Shown here piece after piece: positions 23,627 through 32,319 of a DNA stretch of 64,000 nucleotides. The position numbers and the translations under genes are program-made. Origin of the DNA: Variovorax paradoxus (lineage in GTDB: Bacteria > Pseudomonadota > Gammaproteobacteria > Burkholderiales > Burkholderiaceae_C); NCBI GenBank assembly GCA_016806145.1, contig CP063166.1:310001-374000 (forward strand), given 5' to 3'. The notes beneath the pieces are model-generated. The model did not search any database and had not been told where the DNA came from. It worked only from the letters and a program-made list of their open reading frames with translations. Every line of letters begins with the position of its first letter. The stretch's first letter is position 1.

Positions 23627-24898
23627 TCAGCCCGGTGCCGCCGCGCGCTTCGAGGCCTCGGATTCGCCGCCGATCCGCCGGCCCGGCCAGAGGTCGCGCC
23701 AGGGCTCGGGGTCCTGCCGCTCCTGCGCCAGCCGCAGGTAGACCATCGCGATCCACAGCAGCGCCAGCCCGATCTGGGCATCGCGCAGCGCCGAGTTCAC
23801 GCAGGAGGCGATCAGCGCGATCAGGGTCGCGGCCAGCGCATAGCGGCCCGCGATGTCGGGCCGTTTCCAGGCCTGCCAGACGGCCGCGACCATGATCGCG
23901 AGCAGGCTCAGCAGCCCCGGCAGGCCGCCCTGCGCGCCCATCCAGAGGAAGTCGTTGTGCGGCATGTTCGAGTCGGCGAACAGCGCGGGGCCGCGCTGGT
24001 GCCACTGCTCGGTCCAGCCGCCGATGCCCCAGCCGGTGAGCGGCCGGTCGGCGATCATGCGGCCGGTGTCGCGGTACATGAAGTAGCGGATGACCATGCT
24101 GCCGTGGAAGATCTCGCCGGCCTGGGCCTTCTCGACTTCCTGGATGCCGACCTCGACCTTCTGCTGCAGCTGCGGCAACTGGTAGAGGCCCGCGCCGAGC
24201 ACCACGGCGCCCACGATCAGCGCCGCCGACAGCGCCTTCAGGTGGCTGCGCCACTGGTGGATGCACACCAGCGGCAGCACCAGCATCAGCGCCAGCACCG
24301 AGGTGCGCGAGGTCAGCGGCAGCGCCACCACCGCGACCAGCAGCAGCACCAGCGCGAAGGCCGGCAGCGCGCGCAGCGGCCGGTGCGCGGCGATCCGCGA
24401 CAGGCCCCAGACCGCCGCCGTCGCCGCCACCACGCTGAACAGCAGCGCATTGCTGATCGACTTGTTGCCGACCTCCATCACCACGCCGCGCAGCGGCGCC
24501 CAGATGTGGAAGCCGCCGACCGCGTAGAACACCACCACCAGCAGCAGGTTGAGCGCCGAGACCAGCAGGAAACCGCGCAGCGCCCACATCGCCTCGTCGC
24601 GCGCGAGCGCCATCGCCATCAGCAGCGTGGCTGCGATGCGCAGCCCGTGCACCAGGTTCGAGGGGGTCTCGGGATAGTGCGGCCGGATGGCCAGCACGAT
24701 CAGGGTCCAGGCCACATAGGCCACGACCGGCCACCACAGCGGATTGGCGCGCAGCCGCGCGATGCGTTCGCGGCCGTTGCCCGCGACCAGCAGGGCGACC
24801 AGCAGCAGCAGGGCCGAGAGGTAGGTGACGCCGACCGGCATGTACACCGCGAGCCCCCAGAACATGGCCGCGGGCCGGACGATGTGCGATCTCTGCAT
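23627..24898 (-). CDS. O-antigen ligase/polymerase-family (Wzy-type) membrane protein
   Basis: A 423-residue polytopic protein with about ten hydrophobic segments. The large periplasmic loop contains 'LTGWGIGGWTEQWHQRG' and 'MPHNDFLWMGAQGGLPGLLSLL', the 'PHNDF' region that marks the Wzy_C family of O-antigen ligases and polymerases. Such proteins attach or polymerise surface glycans using undecaprenyl-linked donors at the periplasmic face. No glycan cluster surrounds it apart from the DUF2827 gene 1.8 kb away, so its exact substrate is unclear. Confidence 0.85.
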   Translation of the reverse strand: MQRSHIVRPAAMFWGLAVYMPVGVTYLSALLLLVALLVAGNGRERIARLRANPLWWPVVAYVAWTLIVLAIRPHYPETPSNLVHGLRIAATLLMAMALARDEAMWALRGFLLVSALNLLLVVVFYAVGGFHIWAPLRGVVMEVGNKSISNALLFSVVAATAAVWGLSRIAAHRPLRALPAFALVLLLVAVVALPLTSRTSVLALMLVLPLVCIHQWRSHLKALSAALIVGAVVLGAGLYQLPQLQQKVEVGIQEVEKAQAGEIFHGSMVIRYFMYRDTGRMIADRPLTGWGIGGWTEQWHQRGPALFADSNMPHNDFLWMGAQGGLPGLLSLLAIMVAAVWQAWKRPDIAGRYALAATLIALIASCVNSALRDAQIGLALLWIAMVYLRLAQERQDPEPWRDLWPGRRIGGESEASKRAAAPG

Positions 24899-24943
24899 AG
24901 GGCGCGAATTCTAGGGGGCCGGATTCCGGCGCAACCTGACTTC

Positions 24944-24979
24944 GGCCCGGGGCGCGCGGACTTCCGGCCGCGCCGGGCC
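24944..24979 (-). terminator. Hairpin after the sensor kinase gene
   Basis: GGCCCGG (24944-24950) pairs with CCGGGCC (24973-24979), with further GC pairing inside. It immediately follows the kinase stop but has no T-run, so it is only a possible terminator. Confidence 0.35.
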
Positions 24980-26164
24980 TCAGCCGCGCGGCAGCCGGAC
25001 CACGAAGCTCGCGCCGCCGCCGGGCCGGTCCTCGCAGCGCACCGTGCCGCCGTGGCGCTCGGTGATCGACTTGACCAGCGCCAGCCCGAGGCCGACGCCG
25101 CCGTTGCGCTCGCTCGCGCCCGGCAGCCGGTAGAACGGTTCGAAGATGCGCTCGCGCAGCGCGGCCGGCACGCCCGGGCCGCGGTCGTTCACGCGCACCG
25201 TGGCCTGGCCGTCGGCGCTGCCGAGCTCGACCGAGATCTCGCCGGCGCCGTAGCGGCGCGCGTTCTCGAGCAGGTTGCGGATCACGCGGCGCAGCAGCCG
25301 CGAGACGCCGGGCACGGTCAGCGCCGCGTTGTCGGTGCCCTCCACCAGGTCGAGTTCGGCGTCGACGCGCGCGCATTCCTCGGCGGCCAGGCCGGTCAGG
25401 TCGACCGCCTCGATGGTGCCCATGTCGGCCTCGCTGGCGTCGAGCCGGCTGGCCAGCAGGATCTCGTCGATCAGCTGGTCGAGCTCGGCGATGTTGCGCG
25501 AGATCTCGGCGCGCGCCGCGGGGCTCGGCTGGTCGCCCATGAGCTCCAGGCTCATGCGGATGCGGGTCAGCGGCGAGCGCAGCTCGTGCGAGGCATTCGC
25601 CAGCAGCGACTTGTGCGAGCGCACCAGCTGTTCGATGCGCACCGCCGATGCATTGAAGCGCTTGGAGAGATCGGCCACTTCGTCCTGCCCTTCCTCGGTG
25701 ACGCGCACCGACAGATCGCCCTCGCCCCAGCGCTGTACGCCGCGCTGCAGCGTCTCGAGCCGCTTGGTGAGCCGGCGCACGATCGGATAGACGCCGAGCG
25801 CCACCGCCACGCCGACCAGCGCGATCATCCAGCCCAGGCCGAAGGGCGTGCGCCAGGGCGCGAAGCCGCTGGTGCCGGTGGCGCGCTCGCGCGGCGCCAC
25901 GCGCAGCGTGATCTCCTTGCCGTCGCTCAGGGTCACGTCGAATTCCAGCCCCTGGCCTGGCACGCGCAGTGCCTTGCCGGCGCCGATCTGCTTGTCCTGC
26001 GCGTCGAGCACCACCACCTCGCGCGGCACCGGCGCCAGCCGTTCGCGCTCGGCCTCGGCCGCCACGCGCACGATCCAGTTGGCCATCAGCGTGAGGATCA
26101 CCACGCCGCCGACCACCGCGAGCCAGATGCGCACGTAGAGATGGCGGGAGTACAGATTGATCAT
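24980..26164 (-). CDS. Sensor histidine kinase (RstB/EnvZ-like)
   Basis: A 394-residue membrane kinase. Two membrane helices (about 12-31 and 108-128) enclose a short periplasmic sensor domain of about 75 residues. HAMP runs about 129-183, the phosphoacceptor is H193 in 'NASHELRSPLTRIRMS', and the ATPase domain has 'NLLENARRYG' (N box), 'VNDRGPGVPA' (G1) and 'GVGLGLALVKSITERHGG' (G2). The response regulator gene lies 83 bases upstream on the same strand. The stimulus is unknown; the periplasmic part is small and contains no recognised domain. Confidence 0.93.
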   Translation of the reverse strand: MINLYSRHLYVRIWLAVVGGVVILTLMANWIVRVAAEAERERLAPVPREVVVLDAQDKQIGAGKALRVPGQGLEFDVTLSDGKEITLRVAPRERATGTSGFAPWRTPFGLGWMIALVGVAVALGVYPIVRRLTKRLETLQRGVQRWGEGDLSVRVTEEGQDEVADLSKRFNASAVRIEQLVRSHKSLLANASHELRSPLTRIRMSLELMGDQPSPAARAEISRNIAELDQLIDEILLASRLDASEADMGTIEAVDLTGLAAEECARVDAELDLVEGTDNAALTVPGVSRLLRRVIRNLLENARRYGAGEISVELGSADGQATVRVNDRGPGVPAALRERIFEPFYRLPGASERNGGVGLGLALVKSITERHGGTVRCEDRPGGGASFVVRLPRG

Positions 26165-26247
26165 GGGGAGATGTGGGGCGGCGGCTTTCGGGCCGGCGCT
26201 TTTTGAAAGAGGTGCCGCAAGCGAGACGGAAATGACCCGTCGGCTGT

Positions 26248-26970
26248 TCAGTCCTGCTGCTTGGCGAACACGTAGCCCACGCCGCGCACCGTGAGGATGC
26301 GCTTGGGATTCTTGGCGTCGACCTCGATCGCCGCGCGGATGCGGCCCATGTGCACGTCGATCGAGCGGTCGAAGGCCTCGAGCTCGCGGCCGCGCACGGC
26401 TTCCATGATCTGGTCGCGCGTCAGCACGCGGCCCGCGCGCTCGGCCATCGCGACCAGCAGGTCGAACTGGTAGGAGGTGAGGTCGGCCACCTGGCCGGCC
26501 ACCGAGACGGTGCGCGCGTTGCGGTCGATCTCGAGCGTGCCGAAACGCATCATCGACGCCGCCTCGGCCTCGGTGCTGCTCTCGCCGCGGCGGCGCAGCA
26601 CGGCGCGGATGCGCGCCAGCAGCTCGCGCGGCTCGAAGGGCTTGGGCAGGTAGTCGTCGGCGCCGATCTCCAGGCCGATGATGCGGTCCATCGGGTCGCC
26701 CTTGGCGGTCAGCATCAGCACCGACACCTTGGAGATCGCGCCCGGCAGCGCACGGATGCGGCGGCAGACCTCGAGGCCGTCGGTGTCGGGCAGCATCAGG
26801 TCGAGGATGACGAGGTCGGGCGCGTGCTGCTGCAGCTGCTCGAGGCCGCTGGCGCCGTCGCCGGCATGGTTGAAACCGAAGCCCGACTGGGTGAGGTATT
26901 CGCCGACCATCTGCGCCAGGCGCTGGTCGTCTTCGATCATCAGGAGTTGAGGGGTGCTCATGCGCTTCAT
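26248..26970 (-). CDS. OmpR-family response regulator
   Basis: A 240-residue regulator. The receiver has acidic residues E13/D14/D15, phosphoacceptor D57 ('LVILDLMLPDTDG'), T88 and K110. The winged-helix DNA-binding domain follows ('LTSYQFDLLVAMAERAGRVLTRDQIMEAV', 'RILTVRGVGYVF'). It is the first gene of the pair with the histidine kinase. An alternative ATG at 26961 removes three residues. A direct repeat upstream looks like its own binding site. Confidence 0.93.
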   Translation of the reverse strand: MKRMSTPQLLMIEDDQRLAQMVGEYLTQSGFGFNHAGDGASGLEQLQQHAPDLVILDLMLPDTDGLEVCRRIRALPGAISKVSVLMLTAKGDPMDRIIGLEIGADDYLPKPFEPRELLARIRAVLRRRGESSTEAEAASMMRFGTLEIDRNARTVSVAGQVADLTSYQFDLLVAMAERAGRVLTRDQIMEAVRGRELEAFDRSIDVHMGRIRAAIEVDAKNPKRILTVRGVGYVFAKQQD

Positions 26971-27007
26971 GGTGGTCCACCGGGAGCAAGCTGGCTTGAA
27001 CGCTCCG

Positions 27008-27022
27008 TAAAGTTGCGTAAAC
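27008..27022 (-). promoter_or_regulatory. Direct-repeat site for an OmpR/PhoP-type regulator
   Basis: On the minus strand GTTTA-N5-CTTTA, two half-sites ten bases apart, lies 38 bases upstream of the response regulator gene. OmpR-family dimers bind such tandem repeats, so autoregulation is plausible. Confidence 0.5.
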
Positions 27023-27036
27023 CTCGTGCGGCCATG

Positions 27037-28686
27037 TCAACCGGCCGGCACGGCGAAGAGCATGGTCTCGTCTTCGCGCGGCGCCGCCGAAAGCCGCTCC
27101 GCGCCGCCGTAGTCGGGCTGCGCGAGCAGGGCCTCGAGCGCGGCGGCCTCGAGCGCCGGATCGCAGTCGCGCGCCCGCGCGAGGATCTCGCCGGCCAGCC
27201 GGCGCAGCTGCGCGGTCGAGGCGCGGATGCGTGCCTTGAAGGCCGCGTCGTCGAGCCGGTCGTTGAGGCTGCGGTTGAGCTCGGCGAACCACGGCATCGA
27301 GGCCTGGTCGAGCATCGCCGCGCGGTTGCGCTTCTCGCTCGCGCCCGACCAGGCGCGCAGCAGCGCCTGCACCGCGAGGTTGAGGCGCTGGCAGTGCTGC
27401 AGCTCGTCGCGCACGCTGCCCAGCAGCGCCAGGTCGGTGAGCCGGCCCTGGAAGAAGATCTGCGACAGCACGCCCCAGTAGTAGGCGTAGTCCCAGATCA
27501 CCTTCACCGGCAGCACCTCGGGATCGCCGAACAGCGGGTACTGGTCCTGGTAGAGCGCCAGCGTGCTCTCGTAGAACGAGTGGTAGATCTGGTCGTAGAG
27601 CTGCGCGCGCGCCTCGATCGAGCGGCCGCGCCGGTCGTGCGCGATCAGGTCGGTGATGTAGGTGTTGCCGATGGCGATGAAGTCGCTGCCCGGCGAATAG
27701 AAGGGGTCGAGGAACAGGCCGGCCTCGCCGGTCAGCGCCCAGCGCCGGTCCGAGAACACCTGCTTGCAGCCGTACGAGAAGTGGCGCAGGAACGCGAAGT
27801 CCTGCAGCAGGTGGCGCTTGCCGTCGAGCGCCTCGTAGAGCCGCGGCTGGTAGGTGGCGAACCAGTCCATCGCCTTGTCGAAGGTGTCGATGGTGGCCAG
27901 CGGATGCAGCTTCTGGTCGGCCACGATGCCCACCGAATGCGAGCCCGAGGCCAGCGGGATCAGCCACACCCAGTAGCCCGCGCCCACCAGGTGGTTGGTC
28001 GACAGCCAGCGCGCCTGCGGGTCGCAGCGCGCGCGCCAGGCCTCGTCGTCGCTCCAGTGGTCGATGGTGATGCGCTCGCCGATGCGGAACCACACGGCGT
28101 TGACGTCGTGGTCGTTGGGCTGCGCCAGCCCCAGCTTGCGCTTGAGCAGGCCCGCGCGCCCGCAGGCGTCGATCAGCCAGCGCGCCTCGGTCTCGCGCGT
28201 TTCGCCGCCCTGGGTCCATTGCAGCCGGTGGTGGGTGGCGCCGTCCTCGGCCAGCTCGATGCGGCGCACGAAGGCGTCGTCGGCGAAGTGCACGCCGTGG
28301 CGCGCGGCCTCCTGCGCGAGATAGTTCTCGAGGATGCCGCGGTCGATCTGGTAGCTGGGCACCGCCAGGTAGCGGCTGGCGCCGATCTCGGTCACGCCGT
28401 CGATGTCGCGCCGGCCCTCGCTGAAGAAGAAGCGGAAGCCGAACTTGCGCAGCTGCTCGTTGTGGAAGTGCGGCTTCAGTCCCAGCACGGTGTCGAAGTA
28501 GTGGGCGCCGATCTCCACCGAGGATTCGCCCACCTTGTGCGCCGCGTGCGGCACCGGGTGCGCGCGGCGCTCGAGCACGAGCACCGAGATGTCCTCAAAG
28601 CGCTGGCGCAGCTGCAGCGCGAGCGTGAGCCCCGCCAGGCCGCCACCCATGATCACTGCGTCGTAGCGGGGGGCGGTCGGCTTCAT
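27037..28686 (-). CDS. Flavin-dependent halogenase-like NAD(P)/FAD oxidoreductase
   Basis: A 549-residue flavoprotein. FAD-binding GGGLAG is at 14-19, 'HKVGESSVEIG' at about 50-60, and W239-x-W241-x-I243-P in 'YWVWLIPL' matches the WxWxIP motif of tryptophan-halogenase-family enzymes. 'GEAGLFLDPFYSPGSDFIAIGN' is the second flavin region. It follows a chain-length-factor-like gene and a ketosynthase gene. Halogenase-family proteins occur in aryl-polyene and xanthomonadin pigment clusters, which fits this trio. Whether it halogenates or merely oxidises is open. Confidence 0.82.
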   Translation of the reverse strand: MKPTAPRYDAVIMGGGLAGLTLALQLRQRFEDISVLVLERRAHPVPHAAHKVGESSVEIGAHYFDTVLGLKPHFHNEQLRKFGFRFFFSEGRRDIDGVTEIGASRYLAVPSYQIDRGILENYLAQEAARHGVHFADDAFVRRIELAEDGATHHRLQWTQGGETRETEARWLIDACGRAGLLKRKLGLAQPNDHDVNAVWFRIGERITIDHWSDDEAWRARCDPQARWLSTNHLVGAGYWVWLIPLASGSHSVGIVADQKLHPLATIDTFDKAMDWFATYQPRLYEALDGKRHLLQDFAFLRHFSYGCKQVFSDRRWALTGEAGLFLDPFYSPGSDFIAIGNTYITDLIAHDRRGRSIEARAQLYDQIYHSFYESTLALYQDQYPLFGDPEVLPVKVIWDYAYYWGVLSQIFFQGRLTDLALLGSVRDELQHCQRLNLAVQALLRAWSGASEKRNRAAMLDQASMPWFAELNRSLNDRLDDAAFKARIRASTAQLRRLAGEILARARDCDPALEAAALEALLAQPDYGGAERLSAAPREDETMLFAVPAG

Positions 28687-28699
28687 CCGGTTTCCTTGG

Positions 28700-29521
28700 T
28701 CAGTGTCCGCCGGGCCGCAACTGCAGCTTCAGCGAGAGGGTGGGGGACAGCGGCAGCGCCACTTCGGCGCCGGCCGGGCCGTCGAGCCGCGCGAGCGCCT
28801 CGAACAGACCGAGCGCCTGCGCCATCGGGTTGAACTGCGCGAGCGTCTTCGCCGCGTCGGAAGTGGGCGCCGTGCCGGCCGGGTCGCCGCTGGCCAGCGA
28901 CCAGTCGAGCGCCGCCACCGTGCGTTCGGTGGGCTCGGGCGCCAGCACCAGCGCCAGCGCGAGCTGGCCCTGGCTGCCCGTCACGGCCGCCAGCGGGCCG
29001 GAAGCGGGCGCGTCGTAGCCCACCAGCAGCACGGCTTCCCGGTCGGCCGCGCACTGCGCCGCGGCCTCGAGCAGGGCGGCGCCGAAGCTGCTGTCGTAGG
29101 CCGAGATCGAATTGCTCGCGGCCATGCAGCCGGTGCCGATGGTCCAGTAGCCCACGGCGGCGTTGTGCACCGAGTTGTGGAAGCGCGTGGGCGACAGCAC
29201 CGACGGATCGGTGGCGAGCGTGCTGCACATGTAGTCGTTGATCGACAGGTCGCCGTGCGCCGAGACGAACACGCAGGGCAGGTCGACGGCCTGCCGGCCC
29301 GACCCCGCGATGGCAGCCGCCGCGACCTCGAGCGCCAGCGCCACGGTGTCGGGCGCGCGGCGGCGCTCGGCCGGGGCCAGCACCTGCGGCGACGGGCGCT
29401 TGGCCGGCGGATCGGTGAGCGCGCCCTCGCCGCGGAAGGCCGCGCGCGCGGCCTCCCAGCCGGGCAGGGTGGGGGTCCAGAAGGCCGGACCCTCGAGGTA
29501 GATCGTCGGCGTGGTGCTCAT
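28700..29521 (-). CDS. Ketosynthase-like chain-length factor
   Basis: A 273-residue protein with the short beta-ketoacyl-synthase-like domain found in aryl-polyene clusters. Recognisable parts are 'DTVALALEVAAAAI', 'CVFVSAHGDLSINDYMCSTLA', 'SPTRFHNSVHNAAVGYWTIGTG' and the 'SAYDSSFGAALLEAAAQC' segment. It pairs with the full-length ketosynthase upstream through an ATGA overlap, as heterodimeric KS/CLF partners do. A Cys sits just after 'GTG' near the position of the normal active site; whether it aligns with the catalytic Cys needs an alignment. Confidence 0.82.
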   Translation of the reverse strand: MSTTPTIYLEGPAFWTPTLPGWEAARAAFRGEGALTDPPAKRPSPQVLAPAERRRAPDTVALALEVAAAAIAGSGRQAVDLPCVFVSAHGDLSINDYMCSTLATDPSVLSPTRFHNSVHNAAVGYWTIGTGCMAASNSISAYDSSFGAALLEAAAQCAADREAVLLVGYDAPASGPLAAVTGSQGQLALALVLAPEPTERTVAALDWSLASGDPAGTAPTSDAAKTLAQFNPMAQALGLFEALARLDGPAGAEVALPLSPTLSLKLQLRPGGH

Positions 29522-30723
29522 GCTCCCGCCGCCTTGCCGAACACCAGCGCGCAGTTGTTGCCGCCGAAGCCGAAGGAGTTGGAGAGCGCGTAGCGCACCT
29601 CGCCGTGCGCCGGCGCGAGCCGGATCTGCGGGCCGAAGCCCGGGTCCAGCGCGGCCGAGTTGACCGTGCCCGGCATCAGGCCGCGCTCGATCGCCAGCAG
29701 GCTGATCACCGCCTCGACGATGCCCGCGGCACCCAGCGTGTGGCCCGTGAAGCCCTTGGTCGAACTCGCATGCGTGCGCGCCGGGAAGCGGCGCGCCACC
29801 AGCGCGCCCTCGACCTCGTCGTTCTTCTGGCTCGCGGTGCCGTGCATGTTGATGTAGTCGATCGCCTCGGGCGCGAGGCCGGCGCGCGCCAGCGCCTCGT
29901 CGAGCGCGCGCTCGGCGCCCAGGCCCTCGGGATGCGGCGTCGACATGTGGTGCGCGTCGCTGGCCTCGCCATAGCCCAGCAGCTGCAATCCGGTGGCGGA
30001 AGCCGCGTCGGCGCGCTCGAGCAGCGCGAAGCCCGCGGCCTCGCCCAGGCTGATGCCGTCGCGCTCCGGATCGAAGGGCCGGCAGGGTCCGCCGGACACC
30101 AGCTCGAGCGAGTTGAAGCCGAACAGCACGCTGCCGCACAGCGTGTCGACGCCGCCGACCACGGCCGCGTCGACCAGGCCCAGGCGGATCAGCCGCTCAG
30201 CCGAGGCGAACACCTTGGCGCTCGACGAGCAGGCGGTGGAGATGGTCTCGCTCGGCCCCTCGAGGCCCAGCACTTCCTGGACGAACATCGCGAGCGAATG
30301 CGGCGTGTGGACCGCCGGGCGGCGCTGCGCGGGCGGGAAATGGCCGTCGGCGTCGAGCTGGGTGTAGGCCAGTTCGGTCTCGCCGATGCTCGAGGTCGAG
30401 GTGCCGAGGATCAGCGCGATGCGCGCCGCGCCATGGCGCTGGCGCGCCGCGGCCACCGCCTCGAGGAAGCCGTCGGCTTGCAGGCCGAGCCAGGCCAGCA
30501 GGTTGTTGCGGCAGTCCCAGTGCGCGAGGGCATCGGGCAGGCGGAGCTCTTCGAGGCCGTCGACGCGGCCGATCCAGGTCGGCAGCGGCGCGGGGCCGAA
30601 GTCGTTGGCGCGCAGGCCGCTGCGCGAATGTTCGAGCGCTTCGGCAAGCGGCTCCTTGCCGACGCCGACGGCCGAGGTGGCCGTGTAGGCGCTGATCTGG
30701 AGGGGGGGAATGCGGGCGGGCAC
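29518..30723 (-). CDS. Beta-ketoacyl-ACP synthase (FabF-like, aryl-polyene type)
   Basis: A 401-residue ketosynthase with an intact active site: C165 in 'STACSSSAK', H294 in 'NMHGTASQKND', K323 and H328 in 'TKGFTGHTLGAAG'. 'NSFGFGGNNCALVFGK' closes the fold. It is the first gene of a three-gene minus-strand unit with the chain-length factor and the halogenase-like protein, suggesting polyene or pigment biosynthesis. The ACPs, dehydratases and ketoreductases of such clusters are absent here. Confidence 0.9.
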   Translation of the reverse strand: MPARIPPLQISAYTATSAVGVGKEPLAEALEHSRSGLRANDFGPAPLPTWIGRVDGLEELRLPDALAHWDCRNNLLAWLGLQADGFLEAVAAARQRHGAARIALILGTSTSSIGETELAYTQLDADGHFPPAQRRPAVHTPHSLAMFVQEVLGLEGPSETISTACSSSAKVFASAERLIRLGLVDAAVVGGVDTLCGSVLFGFNSLELVSGGPCRPFDPERDGISLGEAAGFALLERADAASATGLQLLGYGEASDAHHMSTPHPEGLGAERALDEALARAGLAPEAIDYINMHGTASQKNDEVEGALVARRFPARTHASSTKGFTGHTLGAAGIVEAVISLLAIERGLMPGTVNSAALDPGFGPQIRLAPAHGEVRYALSNSFGFGGNNCALVFGKAAGA

Positions 30724-30850
30724 GGTGTGGACGTGGCTGGGCGGTGACGCGGTTGGAGGAGTAGTTCTTGTGCTCGGGTCTGGGGAAAGCAGCGCAAAGC
30801 CTACCAGTTGCGGGGGTGGGGCCGTGTCGGCGGTTTCCTATGGGGCCGGG

Positions 30851-32230
30851 TCAGGATTTCCCGCTGTCCGCACGCGCGGCCAGCGTGCGCGAGGCCAGCG
30901 CCACCAGCACCAGCACCGGCACGCCGAGCAGGGCGGTGGCGCAGAAGAAGGTGCCGTAGCCGTAGGCGTCGACGAACACGCCCGAGTAGCCGGCGATGAA
31001 CTTCGGCAGCAGCAGCATCAGCGAGCTGAACAGCGCGTACTGCGTGGCCGAGTAGCTGATGTTGGTGAGGCTCGAGAGGTAGGCGATGAAGGCCGCCGAG
31101 GCGATGCCGCCCGCGAGGTTGTCGGCCGAGACCACGGCGATCAGCGCCGTCAGGTCGTGGCCGCGCGAGGCCAGCCAGGCGAACAGCAGGTTGCTCGCCG
31201 CGCTGAGCACCGCGCCCAGCATCAGCACCCGCATCACGCCCAGGCGCATCGACAGCACGCCGCCGACGAAGGCGCCCACCAGCGTCATGACCACGCCGTA
31301 GATCTTGCTGACCGTGGCCACCTCGTCCTTGGTGAAGCCCATGTCGACGTAGAAGGGGTTGGCCATGATGCCCATCACCACGTCGCTGATGCGGTAGATC
31401 GCGATCAGCGACAGGATCAGCACCGCCTGCCACTTGTAGCGGCGGATGAAGTCGGCGAAGGGCTCGACCAGCACGTCGCGCAGCCATTCGGCGGCATTGC
31501 GCGGCGCCGACAGCGCGCGCTGCGCGGGTTCGGGCGACAGCAGCACCGTGAGCACGCCCACGATCATGGAGCCGGCCATCACGAGGTAGGCCGTCTTCCA
31601 GGCGCCGTTCTGGTAGGCCGCGCCAGCTGCCGCACCCGCCGCTGCCGCGACCGGTGCGACCTCGGCCCAGGCCGCCACCCACAGCACCCCGGCCCCGGCC
31701 CAGATCATCGCGAGCCGGTAGCCGGTCTGGTAAGCCGCGGCCAGCGCCGCCTGCTTGCGGGTTTCGGCCGACTCGATGCGGAAGGCGTCGAGCGCGATGT
31801 CCTGCGTGGCCGAGCCGAAGGCCACCAGCAGCGCGCACCAGATCATCGGCATGAGCCCCTGGCGCGGATCGTTGACCGCCATGCCGACCAGCCCCGCGAT
31901 CACCATGCCCTGCGCCAGCAGCAGCCAGCCGCGCCGGCGCCCGAGCAGCGTGGTCAGCGGCGGCAGCGGCAGCCGGTCGACCAGCGGCGCCCAGACCCAT
32001 TTGAAGCCGTAGGCCAGGCCGACCCAGCTCAGGTAGCCGATGGTGGCGCGGTCGATGCCGGCCTCGCGCAGCCGGAAGCTCAGCGTGCCCAGCACCAGCA
32101 GCAGCGGCAGCCCGGCCGAGAAGCCCAGCGCCAGCATGCGCAAGGTGGCGGGTTCGAGGTAGACCTTCAGGGCGTCGCGCCAGGGCGGGGAACCGGCGGC
32201 GGTGGATTCGGCGGGCGGGACGGAAGACAT
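30851..32230 (-). CDS. ampG: AmpG-family muropeptide permease
   Basis: A 459-residue MFS-type protein with about 12 or more membrane segments. 'MLALGFSAGLPLLLVLGTLSFRLREAGIDRATIGYLSWVGLAYGFKWVWAPLVDRL' (residues about 30-85) and 'FGSATQDIALDAFRIES' identify AmpG, which carries anhydromuropeptides from the periplasm into the cytoplasm for peptidoglycan recycling. The start at 32230 is preferred because a GACAAT -10 box lies nine bases upstream; further in-frame ATGs at 32248 and 32296 are possible. Confidence 0.88.
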   Translation of the reverse strand: MSSVPPAESTAAGSPPWRDALKVYLEPATLRMLALGFSAGLPLLLVLGTLSFRLREAGIDRATIGYLSWVGLAYGFKWVWAPLVDRLPLPPLTTLLGRRRGWLLLAQGMVIAGLVGMAVNDPRQGLMPMIWCALLVAFGSATQDIALDAFRIESAETRKQAALAAAYQTGYRLAMIWAGAGVLWVAAWAEVAPVAAAAGAAAGAAYQNGAWKTAYLVMAGSMIVGVLTVLLSPEPAQRALSAPRNAAEWLRDVLVEPFADFIRRYKWQAVLILSLIAIYRISDVVMGIMANPFYVDMGFTKDEVATVSKIYGVVMTLVGAFVGGVLSMRLGVMRVLMLGAVLSAASNLLFAWLASRGHDLTALIAVVSADNLAGGIASAAFIAYLSSLTNISYSATQYALFSSLMLLLPKFIAGYSGVFVDAYGYGTFFCATALLGVPVLVLVALASRTLAARADSGKS

Positions 32231-32239
32231 GTGGGGGCG

Positions 32240-32245
32240 ATTGTC
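32240..32245 (-). promoter_or_regulatory. -10 box close to the ampG start
   Basis: GACAAT on the minus strand lies nine bases from the ATG at 32230, implying a leaderless or nearly leaderless transcript as at radA. Confidence 0.4.
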
Positions 32246-32303
32246 CATGAGCGCCGCGCCTGCAGGCCGCCGGGTCATCCACCAAGACGTCTTCATTTGT
32301 TCC

Positions 32304-32309
32304 TATCAT
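32304..32309 (+). promoter_or_regulatory. -10 box close to the M48 protease start
   Basis: TATCAT lies ten bases before the ATG at 32320, leaving at most a few bases of leader and no Shine-Dalgarno sequence. Confidence 0.4.
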
Positions 32310-32319
32310 CCGGCCCCAT

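Noticed and set aside
26165..28219. Long minus-strand frame that would extend the histidine kinase by hundreds of residues
   Set aside because: The upstream part covers the response regulator and halogenase-like genes out of frame; the kinase begins naturally at its first membrane helix at 26164.
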